From: Liopterus haemorrhoidalis
Taxonomy: Eukaryota; Arthropoda; Insecta; Coleoptera; Dytiscidae
Assembly: GCA_963971575.1 (NCBI GenBank)
Contig: OZ020622.1
Location: 36,796,301 to 36,860,300 of the forward strand
Direction of reading: 5' to 3'
Length of the DNA: 64,000 nucleotides
Of the stretch, positions 11,975 to 23,159 are shown piece after piece. The translations under genes and the position numbers were made by a program. Under the pieces are notes generated by a model. That model was not told the origin of the DNA, searched no databases, and was given only the letters and a program-made list of their open reading frames with translations. Numbering within the stretch: the stretch's first letter is position 1; every line of letters begins with the position of its first letter.

Positions 11975-13354
11975 CAGTGAATTTATTTTTTAATGCAACA
12001 TGTACTATGTCATTACCATGGATACAGTTTTTGACAGCAATATAAATCGTGTTCATTTTCATTTGCAACATATACAATTAGTGTGTATACTTTTGCTCAT
12101 TGCTGATTTAAAAATTAATCAACATGTATACAGATGAAGAAAAAATAATTATGGTAACTTGGTACAACTGCCAAATGAGTTTAAGAGAAGTTTCTGCTGT
12201 ATTTAGTGCAACTTATCCAGATCGGCCAATACCAAATCCCTCTACAATTTCAAGACTAGTTAATAAAATTCATCGCGAAGGATGTCTTAAGTCAAAACAT
12301 AATAAAAAAAGAGCAATATCCCACGTGCTTACAGAAGAGAAGCAGTTGGAAATATTATTACAAGTGGAAGAAAACAATCAAAATACTTTAAGATCAATTG
12401 CACAAACCGTTGGTGTCAGTATTGGATCTGTTTTTAACTTCTTAAAAAAAGAAAAGTTTCGATCATACAAATTTCAAAATCATCAAGAATTGTTAGAAAG
12501 GGACGCAGCAGTACGTATGGATTTTTGTTTTGAAATGTTTGAAAAAATTAATTCCGACCCAACAATGCTTCAAAGAATTTTATTTACTAACGAAGCAACG
12601 TTTACTCTAAATGGTGAAGTGCACAGACAAAATTTTAGGTACTGGAGTCGAAACAAATTTACATTTGTTTCATTCCTCCCGAACTCAAAGGCCGCAAAAA
12701 TTAAATGTTTGGGCAGGGACAATAGGAACCAATATTATAGGACCTTTGTTTATTGACGGTAACCTTAATGCCGCAAAATATCTAGCCCTTTTGCAAAACC
12801 AAATATTGCCTGCGTTGCGAAACCTGAATATTAATGGACAAGTATGGTTTCAACATGATAGCGCACAAGTCCATTATTCTAGAATAGTTAAAGAATATTT
12901 ACATAGAAGTTTCCCCAATAGTTGGATTGGAAGAGGAGGGTCGATGAATTGGCCAGCGAGATCTCCGGATTTAGCACCCAATGATTTTTTTTATTGGGGA
13001 TATTTAAAGGTCAAAGTATATAGTGGAGAACTTAGGGATGTTGGTGAACAAAATTGTTCAAGCATCCAACAATATACCTCAAGAGCAATTGCTGACTGTT
13101 TTGAATCATTTTTATGATCGCTTAACATTTTGTATGCAAGTAAACGGAGAAACTTTTGAACATTTATTATAAGTTTTTATTAGTTATTTATTTATTATTT
13201 TTTTATTTGTATTTTCAATAAAATATTTTGATTTTGCTAGTAAATATGTTTTTTTCTATGTTGCAAATGAAAATGAACACGATTTATATTGCTGTCAAAA
13301 ACTCTATCCATGGTAATGACATAGTACATGTTGCATTAAAAAATAAATTCACTG
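11975..13354 (+). mobile_element. DD41D (rosa-like) mariner, copy 1
   Basis: Inverted repeats of nearly 100 bp begin CAGTGAATTTATTTTTTAAT and are flanked by TA duplications (11973-11974, 13355-13356). The two ends differ by only a few bases. A second copy is at 26165-27551. Insertion split a hAT transposase frame between the codons for FASTY and LCEKGF, which confirms the boundaries. Confidence 0.93.
12124..13171 (+). pseudogene. DD41D mariner transposase, two frameshifts, first catalytic Asp lost
   Basis: The first frame (12124-12756) starts MYTDEEKIIMVTWYNCQMSL and has helix-turn-helix segments (IPNPSTISRLVNKIHREGC and TLRSIAQTVGVSIGSVFNFL). The catalytic domain follows: LQRILFTNEATF (the related copy has FTDEATF, so the first catalytic aspartate is Asn here), then a frameshift near 12640. 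The second frame gives WAGTIGTNIIGP, GQVWFQHDSAQVHY and NWPARSPDLAPNDFFYWG. Forty-one residues separate the QHD and PND aspartates, the DD41D spacing of rosa-type mariners. A second small frameshift near 13050 precedes a C-terminus ending GETFEHLL. The protein cannot be active as it stands. Confidence 0.9.
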
Positions 13355-14018
13355 TATGTGGAAGCAAAAGGCAATAAATGTTGTATGGCGATGGTGAAAA
13401 GGTGCGGATATTCCTTCTGAATATATATCCAAAATTATACCAAACGTTTTTTCTTGAAAAGTGTATCCAAACTTAAATCCTTTATCAATTCAATCAGAGT
13501 GTCATCGTGGGTTGGTGATATATTGGTATTATCCAATTTATTAGAGGGATCTCGAATTCACAATTTTCTGCTATCAATTACATTATTTGCAAAAAAATTG
13601 TCAAATTTTCGCGGTCCCCCTAAATATTTTCCGCGGTCCCCCTGTTAAGAATCGCTGCTCTAGACTGTAGTCTACGTCGTTGTGCATGTGTTTTAATACA
13701 TCATTTTAACGTTCGACGTAGCGTTTACAGCTCTTCGAAATTAGAAGGTTACGAATAGTCCGACAACTGTCCATAAGTAACGTGTATGTTGAGATTTATC
13801 AAAATCTCATTAATTCAATTACATAATATGAATGGAAAATACTTACGAATGAAAAGTAATACCTTTAGTCTTTGTATTTTGCGTTTTTTGCTCGTCCGCA
13901 GACAGTACATCTAACTATTTTGACAAGATACCAAAATTCAGATTAAATGCGTATTTTTATATTAAATTATAAAACAACACTATTTTAGCCCTGTCTTTTA
14001 TTTATGATTTATAAATTA

Positions 14019-15101
14019 GGGCCGAGAGTTCCAGTTGCTAATAAACTGTCCAATAAGTTTATTAGCAACATAATTTTTTTTCCGAGAGTTCCACCCCTAA
14101 ATAGTTATTAGGTTGCTAATAAACAGGCTTATTTGTCTAATAACTTATAGGCAACATGAAGTGCTTAATAAAGTGACATATAACCAAAAACAAGTTCGCA
14201 AAATGTGTTAATATTTCAATTTTAATTAAAAACCGTATAATTTTAAAAGAATATACGAATGTGTAGTTTTTAAACATTTATATAATGGTGATTTTAGTGT
14301 TTTATATACATTTAAGTTGTATTTTGGCGAAATCGACGATCTGTTTGGGTGAATTTATAAATTATGGACAACCGTTTTTAGAATATTTTGGGCATTTATT
14401 GTAAATGTGATATATAAAGAACAATATATAAATATATATTTTTAAATAAACATTGTCTTTTATTTTTACATATGTATTTATTTCAATTACGATTACAACA
14501 CACTACAAACAATACTTTAAGCATTACTATTTATATAAAAATGATAGAGAATAAGAAGACAGACGCAATTATTGGCAGAATAATAAAGATGTGTGGCTGA
14601 AAATTGCTGATAAGTTTAATTCATATTGTTTAAGGAATGTAAAATAAAGCAAAATATGGCTGTCTTCTTATTTTCAGTCACTTTTGTATTATAAAATGCT
14701 ATTTTTATTAACTTCTCTTCTATCTATATTGTCCTCTTTTTCTATGATAAAATTTGTTGAACGCCGTTTAATTGTCATTTTAACAGTAACACAAAAAATA
14801 TACGTAATGTCATTGAATGTCAAGTCAAACTATTTATTGTCAAAATATTTAATGTCAAAATATTCAGTGTCAAAATTTCATCTCACTTTAGCTCTACAAA
14901 TTTACGTATAGCTCTATCCCTCTTGCACCGTGTTACTATCTTCATAAGAAATACCAATGCAAAAACAAAAAATTATGTTGCTAATAAACTATTAGAAGGA
15001 TTTTGTAACTTGGAAATCACCAATAAATTTATTAGCTAGATAAATATATTATGTGTCAAATAACTATTAGAGAGTTTATTAGGAACTGGAACTCTCGGCC
15101 C
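14019..15101. mobile_element. Harbinger-type MITE, GGGCCGAGAGTTCC ends
   Basis: Inverted ends GGGCCGAGAGTTCCAGTTGC and GGGCCGAGAGTTCCAGTTCC are flanked by TTA on each side (14016-14018 and 15102-15104). A related GAGAGTTCCA word recurs just inside the left end near 14085, so a partial second end is present. The 1,083-bp interior is AT-rich and holds no recognisable transposase; the ORF at 14684-14911 is not supported. Confidence 0.85.
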
Positions 15102-15114
15102 TTATAAAAATAAA

Positions 15115-15240
15115 GGTTAATAATCTCTTTTTAATACGAAAACAACAAAATACTGGCAGCCATTGTGGTCGTTGGACAGACGTCATTTCCGTTACAAAAA
15201 TTTGTGTGTACAAATTCCTTCCTGAAGGAAGGAAGCAAGA
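15115..15240. repeat. Dispersed repeat with GGCAGCCATTG motif (copy 1)
   Basis: About 110 bp (TACGAAAACAACAAAA, TGGCAGCCATTG, GTCATTTCCGT) recur in inverse orientation at 59440-59552. There is no coding frame and the class is unknown. Confidence 0.6.
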
Positions 15241-15579
15241 ATAAATATAGTAAACTATATTTATTCAATGATTATAATGCATGTTGCATAGATTTTTTTT
15301 ATGTTTTTTTTTTTATGTAGATATAATTGGTTTAGTAATAACGATAATAATTATTGACAACTAGAAGCTTTGAATTAACGTATTATAACAATCAATGACA
15401 ACTAACCTATTTATAAAAGATCAGCTGTGACAGAACCGACCGCCATCACAAAGTACTTGTATAAAATACATTCTAGCAGCAGAGTAGAAATAATTTGGCC
15501 TAATATTTTCTAATAGAGATATTATTTATCATGACCATGGAAACGTTACATATACGTATGAAAAAATAGATACTGAGAA

Positions 15580-16007
15580 AAAAATTCGAAAAATTTTTTC
15601 GTTTCATCAAAAAATGTCTCAAATATAAGTTGTTAGTTATTGCTTTTATAGCAAATTTTGTTAAATAAATTTTTTTGAAATATTTTTCTGTTAAATATTC
15701 GCAAAAATCTTAAAATCGACACGAGTAAACTACCATTTCCAGTCAACCGATTTTTACCATAAGTTGATCAACTCGTGCCCTTGATGTCAAAAGCTTAAAT
15801 ATGAAGTTTCATAAAAATCCTTTTAGCCGAATTTGCTCTGGACGTGCACACAGACAGACGGACGGACGGACCGACAGACATCATGCTAAAAATAGTCAAA
15901 ACGTTATATAGGGACCTCAATTCGTGGAGATCCATCGAAATCTCGAAATTTCAAAATCGGTATGATCATAATACCCGCCTTATATATGTTGGCGGTCGGT
16001 AAAAACA
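15580..16007 (-). repeat. Dispersed repeat with GACAGACGGACGGAC tract (copy 1)
   Basis: This shares long stretches with 32597-33545 in inverse orientation: TCGGCTAAAAGGA (in inverse), GACATCA, ACGAATTGAGGTCCCTA (in inverse) and a terminal TATATATGTTGGCGGTCGGT. It has a short GACAGACGGACGG microsatellite. No coding frame is seen. Confidence 0.65.
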
Positions 16008-16076
16008 GTGCATGTTACAAATGATTTTTTATATTGTTGCATTTAGACATATATCGTATTAAATGAAAATAAATGT

Positions 16077-16201
16077 CTTATTCAAAATGCCCTCCATTCG
16101 CCTTCACACAGGCCTTTAACGTGACAGCCAATCATCAATGGCAGTACGCACGACATCCATTGGAAAATTGGCTACTGCTTTCTTCAACGATTGCTTTAGA
16201 C
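16077..16201 (-). pseudogene. Mariner transposase C-terminal fragment
   Basis: On the minus strand the fragment reads LKKAVANFPMDVVRTAIDDW, then after a one-base shift LKACVKANGGHFE and a stop. That is the usual ending of a mariner/IS630-type transposase (LKACI--NGGHFE). Its upstream part is lost; the hAT element at 16202 interrupts it. Confidence 0.7.
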
Positions 16202-17206
16202 CAGCGGTTCTCAATGTGTGCTCCGCGGAGCCCTGGGTTTCCGCGAGCTACCTCAAAGGGCTTCGTGAATTATAAATTTAAATCCGCTAAAAATTAATAT
16301 ATATTAACAAAAAATTATAATTATTATTAATTTACATAAAGTTAATTTGTTGCTCTGAAAAGTTTAGATTTATTTAGTTAATGAACTAAAAAAATCTGTA
16401 ACAGTTAACTCAATATAGTGCACTCCCCTATTAGATAAAAACAGTAAGTAAGTTCTTCAATTGTTCAATTAGTTTTTACGATTTGAGTTTTTGTTGCAAC
16501 GCAAAATGCTTCGGTCCAGAAAGACTAGTTGAGTTTGAATGTTGAGATCGGACAACAATATTTTCCAGATGAAGAGAATGAAAAGCTTAAAAATTATACA
16601 TGGATTAGAAACCCATTCAAAGTTCAGAAAAGGCTAGAAACATTCACAGCTTAGGAGTACGAAATTTCCATTGACATGATTTCAGATTCCTCACTACAGG
16701 CCATATTTGAAAAACTATCTTTGCCAGAATTTTGGTGCACTTTGAGAGAAGAATATGCAGATTTATCAATGAAAGCTGTTAAAATACTTCTTCCTTTCGC
16801 TACGACATATCTGTGCGAATCTGGATATTCTTCGTATGCTGCAACAAAAACAAAATACCGCAACAGACTCGATGCAGAAGCTGATATGAGGATTCAACTG
16901 TCCTCTATAAAGCCAGACATAAAAGAATTATGTAAAAATAGGAAACAAGCCCATGCATCCCACTAAAAATGTTTGTTTTTTATAATATTTTGCAATTATT
17001 TTCTGATAAATAAATAATTTTTTTGAAGTACAAATAATATAATTTTTTCTTTTTATTTATAAATATATATATATAAAAATATATCTACTCTTCGATGTTA
17101 GGTATCGTCGAGTGGCACATACACATAATTAGTGAACCAGTGGGGTTCCGTGGAAATTTGTATGCCTTTGGAGGGCTCTGCAACTCAAAAAGTTTGAGAA
17201 CCGCTG
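16202..17206 (+). mobile_element. hAT transposon with 8-bp target duplication and dimerisation-domain remnant
   Basis: Ends CAGCGGTTCTCAA are perfectly inverted and bounded by the 8-bp duplication CTTTAGAC (16194-16201 and 17207-17214). From about 16558 to 16969 a plus-strand frame reads YFPDEENEKLKNYTWIRNPF, one stop, then DMISDSSLQAIFEKLSLPEF, YADLSMKAVKILLPFATTYL, CESGYSSYAATKTKYRNRLD and a stop after KQAHASH. This is the hAT C-terminal dimerisation domain of the ZBED5/SCAND3-related group. The BED finger and RNase H core are deleted, so it is non-autonomous. Confidence 0.92.
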
Positions 17207-17214
17207 CTTTAGAC

Positions 17215-17720
17215 AAAATTTTGAGTGGCATAGCAAATGAAACCTCTTAATGCGTGGATCAACACCCAAATTTTTATTTTTGAAAAATCTATTTTTTAAT
17301 GGCACTTTCGCCAAAAAGGTGTCAAATAACTTTTGTCCCCCCCCCCCATTCTCACAGAGGGGCTAATCTAAAAATCTGAAAAAAATCTCCGTAATGAACA
17401 TTGATGGGAACCGGAATAGTTCAACAGGAATATTTAATCAGATAAATTTTTCGAAAAATGACGATTTTTTGTCGTTGATAAAAAAAAATATATTTTTTTA
17501 ACTTTATTGTGTGGTATCAAAAGAAAGCTCTTAAGGCGTAGATTAAGGAACGATAAATAGTCCTTTGAAATTCGTTTCTTTTAACACAATTTTAGCAAAA
17601 AATGTCCTAAAAAGATTCTTGTAACCCAAAGGGGTTAAAATCTGAGCCGGAAACGTACGAGAGGAATTTTTGATCAGATTGTGTTTTTGATAAATATGGC
17701 AGTTTGTGTTTTTGACAAAA
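17215..17720 (+). repeat. Dispersed unclassified repeat (copy 2)
   Basis: This shares AAAATTTTGAGTGG, GCGTGGATCAACACC, the GAGGGGCTAATCTAAAAATC segment and GAACCGGAATAGTTCAACAG with copies at 10560-10950 (inverse) and 30580-31115. A C-homopolymer (13 Cs at 17338-17350) sits where other copies have G-runs. Confidence 0.7.
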
Positions 17721-17935
17721 TTAATTATTTTTTTAATTCATGGTTAAATTATGGCTAATAATGTTATGTTTTTTTTTTTTTTTGTATTTATAGCTATGTT
17801 AGTGCTTGTATTTTTTTTTTTTTTTTAAATTAGAAATATTAAAAAAATATTATTTTTTTAACAGTTTTGAACTGAGTTACTCAAACCACACCAAACTACA
17901 CTCTACACTCTAAAACATTTCTTATTAATCTAATG

Positions 17936-18172
17936 CAGGAGTCGGCAACCTTTTTGTCAATAAGGGCGCAATATAAATTCAAATGTTATTGAGGGCGCAT
18001 AAAAACGTTAAATATGTAAACACTCGTGGTTCGCAAGGTCGTCTAATCTAGCGCTGATCACTCAAGTCGAATCACAAATAGATGCGATGTGGATATTGGG
18101 CTCAGTATGTGTGTGTCTCGATAGCGAGGGCGTATAAAAATCTCACCGAGGCCGCCATGTTGCCGACCCCTG
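17936..18172. mobile_element. hAT MITE, CAGGAGTCGGCAACCTT ends
   Basis: Ends CAGGAGTCGGCAACCTTTTT and, inverse, CAGGGGTCGGCAACATGG are flanked by the 8-bp duplication ATCTAATG (17928-17935 and 18173-18180). The 237-bp interior has repeated GAGGGCG(C/T)ATAAAAA words near both ends. It is non-coding. Confidence 0.92.
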
Positions 18173-19410
18173 ATCTAATGAAAACTTGAATACGAAGTAA
18201 ATGCAGAAAAAAACGCTGGGATTTTTGGCAAATTATTTAAATTATATTTAAAAAAATTAAATGGAAGCTCTTAATTCTCAAATAACGAATAAAAGTGATT
18301 ATCAAAAAAAAACTGTTGATTTTGATGTGATAGACTAAATATTCCTAGACATCCAGTATTGTGTTGGTTTCGTACACTTATTAAATACCTACAAAACCCT
18401 GAAATGTGTGAAAATTCACACTTCACATAAATTTTTTTTTTTTAAGGTCTGAAGTGGACTGTTGCTAAACAAAATGACCAAAAGCCTCACTTAGTCGGTA
18501 AAAGTTACTAGAATATAAAATCTAGTTCCACTTAAACCAAAGAAACAGGCCATGACTTGCAGACACTCTTTCGAAATTCTTTTAATTTAAAAAATGTGGA
18601 CTATGTCAGTAAATTTTTGGTCAAACAAGATGATTACATTTTTACCGTACTACATCTATTACTTTTGCAGCCGAACTGAACTGAAAAATAGAATTTAATT
18701 AAAGGTAACGTTCCTTTTTTTTTTTCTGATAGTTAAAATATAATAGTTAAAAATTAATAAAACACAAATGCATAACTATTTTTGATAACTATATCTATAA
18801 ATGATAATGTTATCATAATTTTACACAAATATTTGTTCAACAAATAGGTATATTTTAACAGGAGATATCACAAAAAATAGTTTTAATATATTGCTATGTT
18901 CAAAAAATATATTATTTTGACATACTGATTGTATCAATAGATTTAAATAATAGTAATTAAATATTTTACTCTCAATGGTCTAGACAAGCTCAAAGGAAAA
19001 TCATTTAGAAAATACTTATACAAGGTAAAATACTATTACAACTTAAAAATGAGTAACTTTCGGGTTTATATTTTTAATCCTGAAATAAGATTAGCTAAAT
19101 AGTAAACCTATGTATTAAATAATATGTAGAAAATATGTTGAGCCTACAATAATCCTCTGAAACCGACAGGAAATCAAAAGCGCGAGCGAGAAACATCTAT
19201 ATAATATTTTGTCTGTCAAAATACAGTGATTCAACGAATTATTACGTCACATATGACTTTCAAAAAACAGGAACAATATTGAATTTTTTAAAAACACTTC
19301 CTCCATGCCAAATCATACAAAAATTTGCGTTTTTTCCGCCTTTCGCCGTCAACATACTCATTAGGACACGTTCTCTGACCTTGACATGCAAAGTAGGGTT
19401 AGACATTTAC
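18173..19410. other. First UPF1 intron, 5' part; no gene seen
   Basis: AT-rich sequence. At 18378-18440 there is a short repeat (TACCTACAAAACCCTGAAAT with a GTGTGAAAATTCACAC palindrome) that recurs at 31458-31520 and near 62742. Nothing else is recognisable. Confidence 0.45.
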
Positions 19411-19596
19411 CTGTATTCCAGAAACTTGAGGCCCTCCATGGTCCAATTGAGATGCTTGAGTTTGACTTTGAGATGGTACAGTAAATTCTGTAAAATCAAA
19501 CTCCGATCCTTGAGTGTCCGCCCCGATTAAATCCGTCTCTTCTGTGTCCAAAAACGTGAGCGTTTGAGAACTCGGTCCATATGTGTCTACACTCAT
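19411..19596 (-). CDS. UPF1: UPF1 exon 1 (N-terminus of the NMD RNA helicase)
   Basis: UPF1 is the ATP-dependent RNA helicase at the centre of nonsense-mediated mRNA decay; it acts in the cytoplasm with UPF2 and UPF3 and is phosphorylated by SMG1. This exon begins with ATG at 19596-19594, giving [20 protein letters not shown], which matches the conserved animal UPF1 start almost residue for residue. The codon upstream in the same open frame is TTG, so the ATG is the natural start. It continues through the acidic [14 protein letters not shown] stretch and a Q/S-rich segment and ends at CAG followed by the donor GTAAATG (19410 downward). Four coding exons fall in the window (about 406 codons of roughly 1,100 expected). 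The helicase core lies beyond the left edge. The neighbouring RAD6 gene starts 835 bp away in the opposite direction. Confidence 0.96.
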
Positions 19597-20431
19597 TATG
19601 ATATCTTCCAATACTTTTATAAATCTAAGAAATAACTAAAGCGTACGCCAATTATTTGATTAACATTAATCTACGCTAATGAAAACATAAATAAATCGCA
19701 ACTCGATTTTTACACCAGAATCACACTTGTGGCAACCGCCATGTTGATTTGATAAGAATCTATCTGTCTTTGTTTTCAAATCAGCTTCGTTTAAGTTAAA
19801 ATGAAATGGATAGAGAAGGTCACGTCCTTACTTGAACATTTCTAAAGGTGACACTTGGCTGAACACAGCGCTGTAAAGTAACACAGTCGAACAAATAAAA
19901 TTTTGACGGGTGAACGTGTATTTTATAACAATACTTACATGAAAAGCTGATATTTTCTACAGAAATTATAAGTGATTACATACAGCGGATGTGCTGACGG
20001 GTGTAAAGTGAAATATCACCGTTGATGGCAGCACAATATTCCATATGATAACACTTATCATTGATTAAACAGTGGAAATTACTTTTATCATTTAGTTATT
20101 TGTGAAATCTTTTGATTTTTGATAAGTATTTTACCAATTTAGTTTAAATTTATGACTCATTAAAAGAATTATTTAAAAAATCGTTTGAAATAATTGCAGA
20201 CATATGTCCGCGATTTAAGTCCACCTAGGGTTATTTTAGTCTGTTATTTCTTCAACTGATGCAACTCATACGTCATGCTAGTGGGAGAAACTAATGATTC
20301 CATTGTGTGTTAGCTAGGACATAAAATTTGGATCTAAAATTGTAAAAAATTCCTGTGCGCGTGTTATAATTCAATTGTTAATGCCTAATAAAATATTAAA
20401 CGGCAGTTAATTTTTAAAGAAAGTTAATAAA
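19597..20431. promoter_or_regulatory. Shared intergenic region between UPF1 and RAD6 start codons
   Basis: The 835 bp between the two divergent ATGs must hold both 5' UTRs and both promoters. No recognised transposon terminus and no clear TATA box at a suitable spacing were seen. The region carries a few CpG-containing words around 19,720-20,040 against an AT-rich background. A bidirectional promoter is inferred from the geometry only; transcription starts are not visible in the sequence. Confidence 0.6.
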
Positions 20432-20475
20432 ATGTCGACGCCCGCACGCCGACGTCTTATGAGAGATTTTAAACG
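20432..20475 (+). CDS. Ubc6: UBE2A/RAD6 E2 enzyme, exon 1
   Basis: RAD6/UBE2A is the E2 that, with the RAD18 or BRE1 E3 ligases, monoubiquitinates PCNA in DNA damage tolerance and histone H2B in transcription. The exon starts at ATG 20432 and encodes MSTPARRRLMRDFKR, identical to the conserved animal RAD6 N-terminus. It ends at CG followed by the donor GTTGGT. The three exons together give 330 + 126 bp, or 151 amino acids, which is the usual length in insects. The intron that follows is only 139 bp. The gene diverges from UPF1 across the intergenic region just upstream. Confidence 0.96.
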
Positions 20476-20614
20476 GTTGGTTTATGATTTATTTAATAAA
20501 ATAACTGTTCTTTAACAAATATTATTTGTTTCATTGTTAACTAAATGTCAAAATTCATTGTCATTGATATAAAAATAGAATACAAAGTGAGGTGTTTAAA
20601 AACTTTTTTTGTAG

Positions 20615-20900
20615 GTTGCAAGAAGATCCTCCAACTGGTGTAAGTGGAGCTCCTACAGACAATAATATAATGATATGGAATGCTGTTATATTTGGTCCTC
20701 ATGACACTCCGTTTGAGGATGGTACTTTCAAACTAACAATTGAATTTACGGAAGAATATCCAAATAAACCACCAACAGTTCGTTTCGTAAGTCACATGTT
20801 TCATCCGAACGTATATGCGGATGGTGGTATTTGTTTAGACATTTTACAAAATAGATGGAGTCCGACGTATGATGTTTCTGCAATTTTAACATCTATACAG
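20615..20900 (+). CDS. Ubc6: UBE2A/RAD6 E2 enzyme, exon 2 (catalytic core)
   Basis: The acceptor TTTGTAG ends at 20614 and the donor GTAAATG begins at 20901. It encodes most of the UBC fold: [59 protein letters not shown] and [14 protein letters not shown]. The HPN motif and the catalytic cysteine in GGICLDIL are intact. Nothing in the frame suggests decay. Confidence 0.97.
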
Positions 20901-21596
20901 GTAAATGAAATTTTTATGTTTTGTTTAATATGCTAAATTATGTAAGTAGGATAATTTAAAATTTATTTAACTGTTGGCTAACTTGATTATTTAATTCTTC
21001 CATTTATTTACCTACTGCTTCTTCATTATTCTATTGTTTTTATTGGAATAGTTGAAACATCTCAGATCTTCCATTAGTGGCATTAGTACCAAAAAAACAC
21101 TATTTTATTGTGCCAGTTGGAATTTAATGCTATTATTAAACAAAATAATCTTTTCTAGATTCTTAAAAGCATAGAATCCATATAAGTATTGTTTTAATTG
21201 TAACTCAATTTATTAACAATTTGCTTGTATACTATTTTATTATTATAATAAGTTTAGCGCCAATTAAATAACCTTGTAATAGGCCGCCCATATTAAACTT
21301 CGTTGAAAACACCAAAGGCAATACCTTATTAAGGAATTGGAGGCCCAGGAGCCAAACTAGTTAAAGGGCCCCTAAATAAGAGAATATATAAAAAAATCAT
21401 AATAAAACTAGAGTCTGACAAGTTTTCAAGTGTTTTTCAATATTGTGCAATAATTAGTCATGTTATTTTAGTTGCTGATTACTAAAAGGGCAAAGTTAAA
21501 AATAATTTTAAATTATTATCTCAGTTTTGAAGAATTTCCAGATTAATTTTACTACCGGGAAGTATACACGTTTCTTGAAAAACCTAGTTTATCTTA

Positions 21597-23151
21597 AGGA
21601 AATAAATTTAAGATCATAGCGCCGCGGTGTTGAATTTCGGAACGTAGGTAAAGGTTGTTAGTTAGTTAAAATTTTTGGCGCACAGCAACAAAGGCTATTT
21701 GCGCCTAGAACGTAGATAAAGGGTAAAGGGTACCTGATGTTATTGTTACATAGCTGTGAAAGTGAAATTATAGGAATAAATATGTTTTACAATATTTTGT
21801 GAACCTGTTTTACTATTTTATCAATAAGTAAATTAAGAAAAATGTTTATAAAACCATATTTTTGCATGACACGTCTCTAAAAATAATTAAAAACTATATT
21901 TTGTGATGTAGGTTATGGTGATAAAAAAATTTATAATAGATTATTTCAAGTTTTTAAATGGAATTAAAAATTCACGCGTTGTATATGAAGGAGAGGAAGT
22001 GTAAGCAAATTTTTAACCAATGGCTCACTTTTTTTCCAAATTTTTCTTTTCTAATCCAAGCTTTACGACAATTTACAACTTCCTCGATTCCAAGTTTAGT
22101 TCACAGAACATGTTTTGTTATTAATTTAACATTGTACGTGGAAATCTGAGGGATGAATTATCGTTCCTCTTTTTCCTTGACTTGCACATAGGTACACAAC
22201 AATAAGATCTATCCATTTTATTGGACTTAAACAAACTTAAATAGTATGACTAATGCCAACGACTTCTATTTTGAAGTAAGTCATTAAAAGTTCACCACTT
22301 AAAATCTCTCTTATCTGGAAATGCCGATATTTTCAATAAACCACTACGAAAATGTTATCGCCTTAACCTACAACATTCACAAAATATAGTTTTGAATTAT
22401 TTTTAGAGACGTGTCATGCAAAAATATGGATTTATAAACATTTTTCTCCACGACCACTATAGAATTTACCAATTCTAAAACCAATTTTGACTACAGAAAG
22501 TTAATATTCTAACACAAGAGTTGGAATGGTATTCTAAAGCACTTATCTTCTTATGCATTTCGCGTGTATTTCATTCCATCACTTGTTATGGAATAAATAT
22601 TCCATACTTGTTGTCTTTTGTTTTTGTAGGGTTACATTAAGATATATGTAACGTTTACATTAAATAAATGCAACATAACTGCTTAACCTAAAATAGTGGC
22701 CGATGTGCGGCAAATTAAATTAAAATTAAACAAATAATAAATAAAAAAAATAGTTTAATTAATTGATTAATTTGTTATGTAATATAAATTATTTGTTAAG
22801 ATAAAATGTTTGTTAAAATAATTATTTGTTAATTTTTTTTTCTTTCTGGTGGTCGTGGAGAAAGTAGGGTCTGTGACTCGGTTGGAAGAAAAATTTCGAT
22901 ACTCGTAGTTCCTCACGCTCGCGCTCGGAATGTTTCACTCGCATCGAATTTTCTCATTCCAACCTTGTTACAGAATATACTATTCTTAATTTACTTGTTG
23001 ATAAAATAGTAAAACAGGTTCACAAAATATTGTAAAACATATTTATTCCTATAATTTCACTTTCACAGCTATGTAACAATAACATCAGGTACCCTTTACC
23101 TACGTTCCAAAATTCAACACCGCGGCGCTACGATCTTAAATTTATTTCCCT
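21597..23151. mobile_element. Long-inverted-repeat element, AGGGAAATAAATTTAAGATC family (copy 2)
   Basis: The left arm (from 21597: AAGATCATAGCGCCGCGGTG, then ACCTGATGTTATTGTTACAT, then GTGAACCTGTTTTACTATTT) is mirrored by the right arm (22985-23151). The arms are about 250 bp, interrupted on the left by a 50-bp insertion near 21,660-21,710. A further inverted pair (ACGTCTCTAAAAATAATT) lies at about 21,870 and 22,410. Near 21955 a fragment encodes FLNGIKNSRVVYEGEEV, and a similar fragment occurs in the relative at 36069 (NNSRVVYQGVEIYNAGHIIL). A transposon-encoded protein of unidentified family is likely. Confidence 0.75.
22447..22861. mobile_element. Small foldback element nested in the long-inverted-repeat element
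   Basis: TCTCCACGACCACTA at about 22,446 is inverted as TGGTGGTCGTGGAGA ending near 22,861. Just outside, 22,879-22,967 forms another imperfect hairpin: GGTTGGAAGAAAAATTTCGA against TCGAATTTTCTCATTCCAACC minus its last base. No coding frame. Confidence 0.55.
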
Positions 23152-23159
23152 ATTGTCAA

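Larger units (their letters stand above)
11819..13657 (-). mobile_element. hAT transposon remnant (C-terminal transposase), interrupted by DD41D mariner
   Basis: On the minus strand, 13356-13530 reads LIELIKDLSLDTLFKKKR then IAIQHLLPFASTY. Across the insertion at 11975-13354 the frame resumes at about 11970 as LCEKGFSTMVNIKTKQRNRL, then NSCMRIALSNAIEVRIDKLL and a stop near 11821. This is the hAT dimerisation domain (LPFASTYLCE-GFS), of the ZBED5/FAM200-related type. The right end is TIR-like: inverse CAGCGATTCTTAACAGGGGG, ending at 13657. The matching left end was not found, so that side is probably truncated. Confidence 0.75.

Noticed and set aside
14684..14911. ORF of 75 codons with hydrophobic start
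   Set aside because: It lies inside a Harbinger-type MITE with AT-driven composition and no conserved motif.
19597..19611. Extension of UPF1 upstream (LEDII before the Met)
   Set aside because: The upstream codon is TTG; the conserved UPF1 start MSV is at the ATG at 19594-19596.
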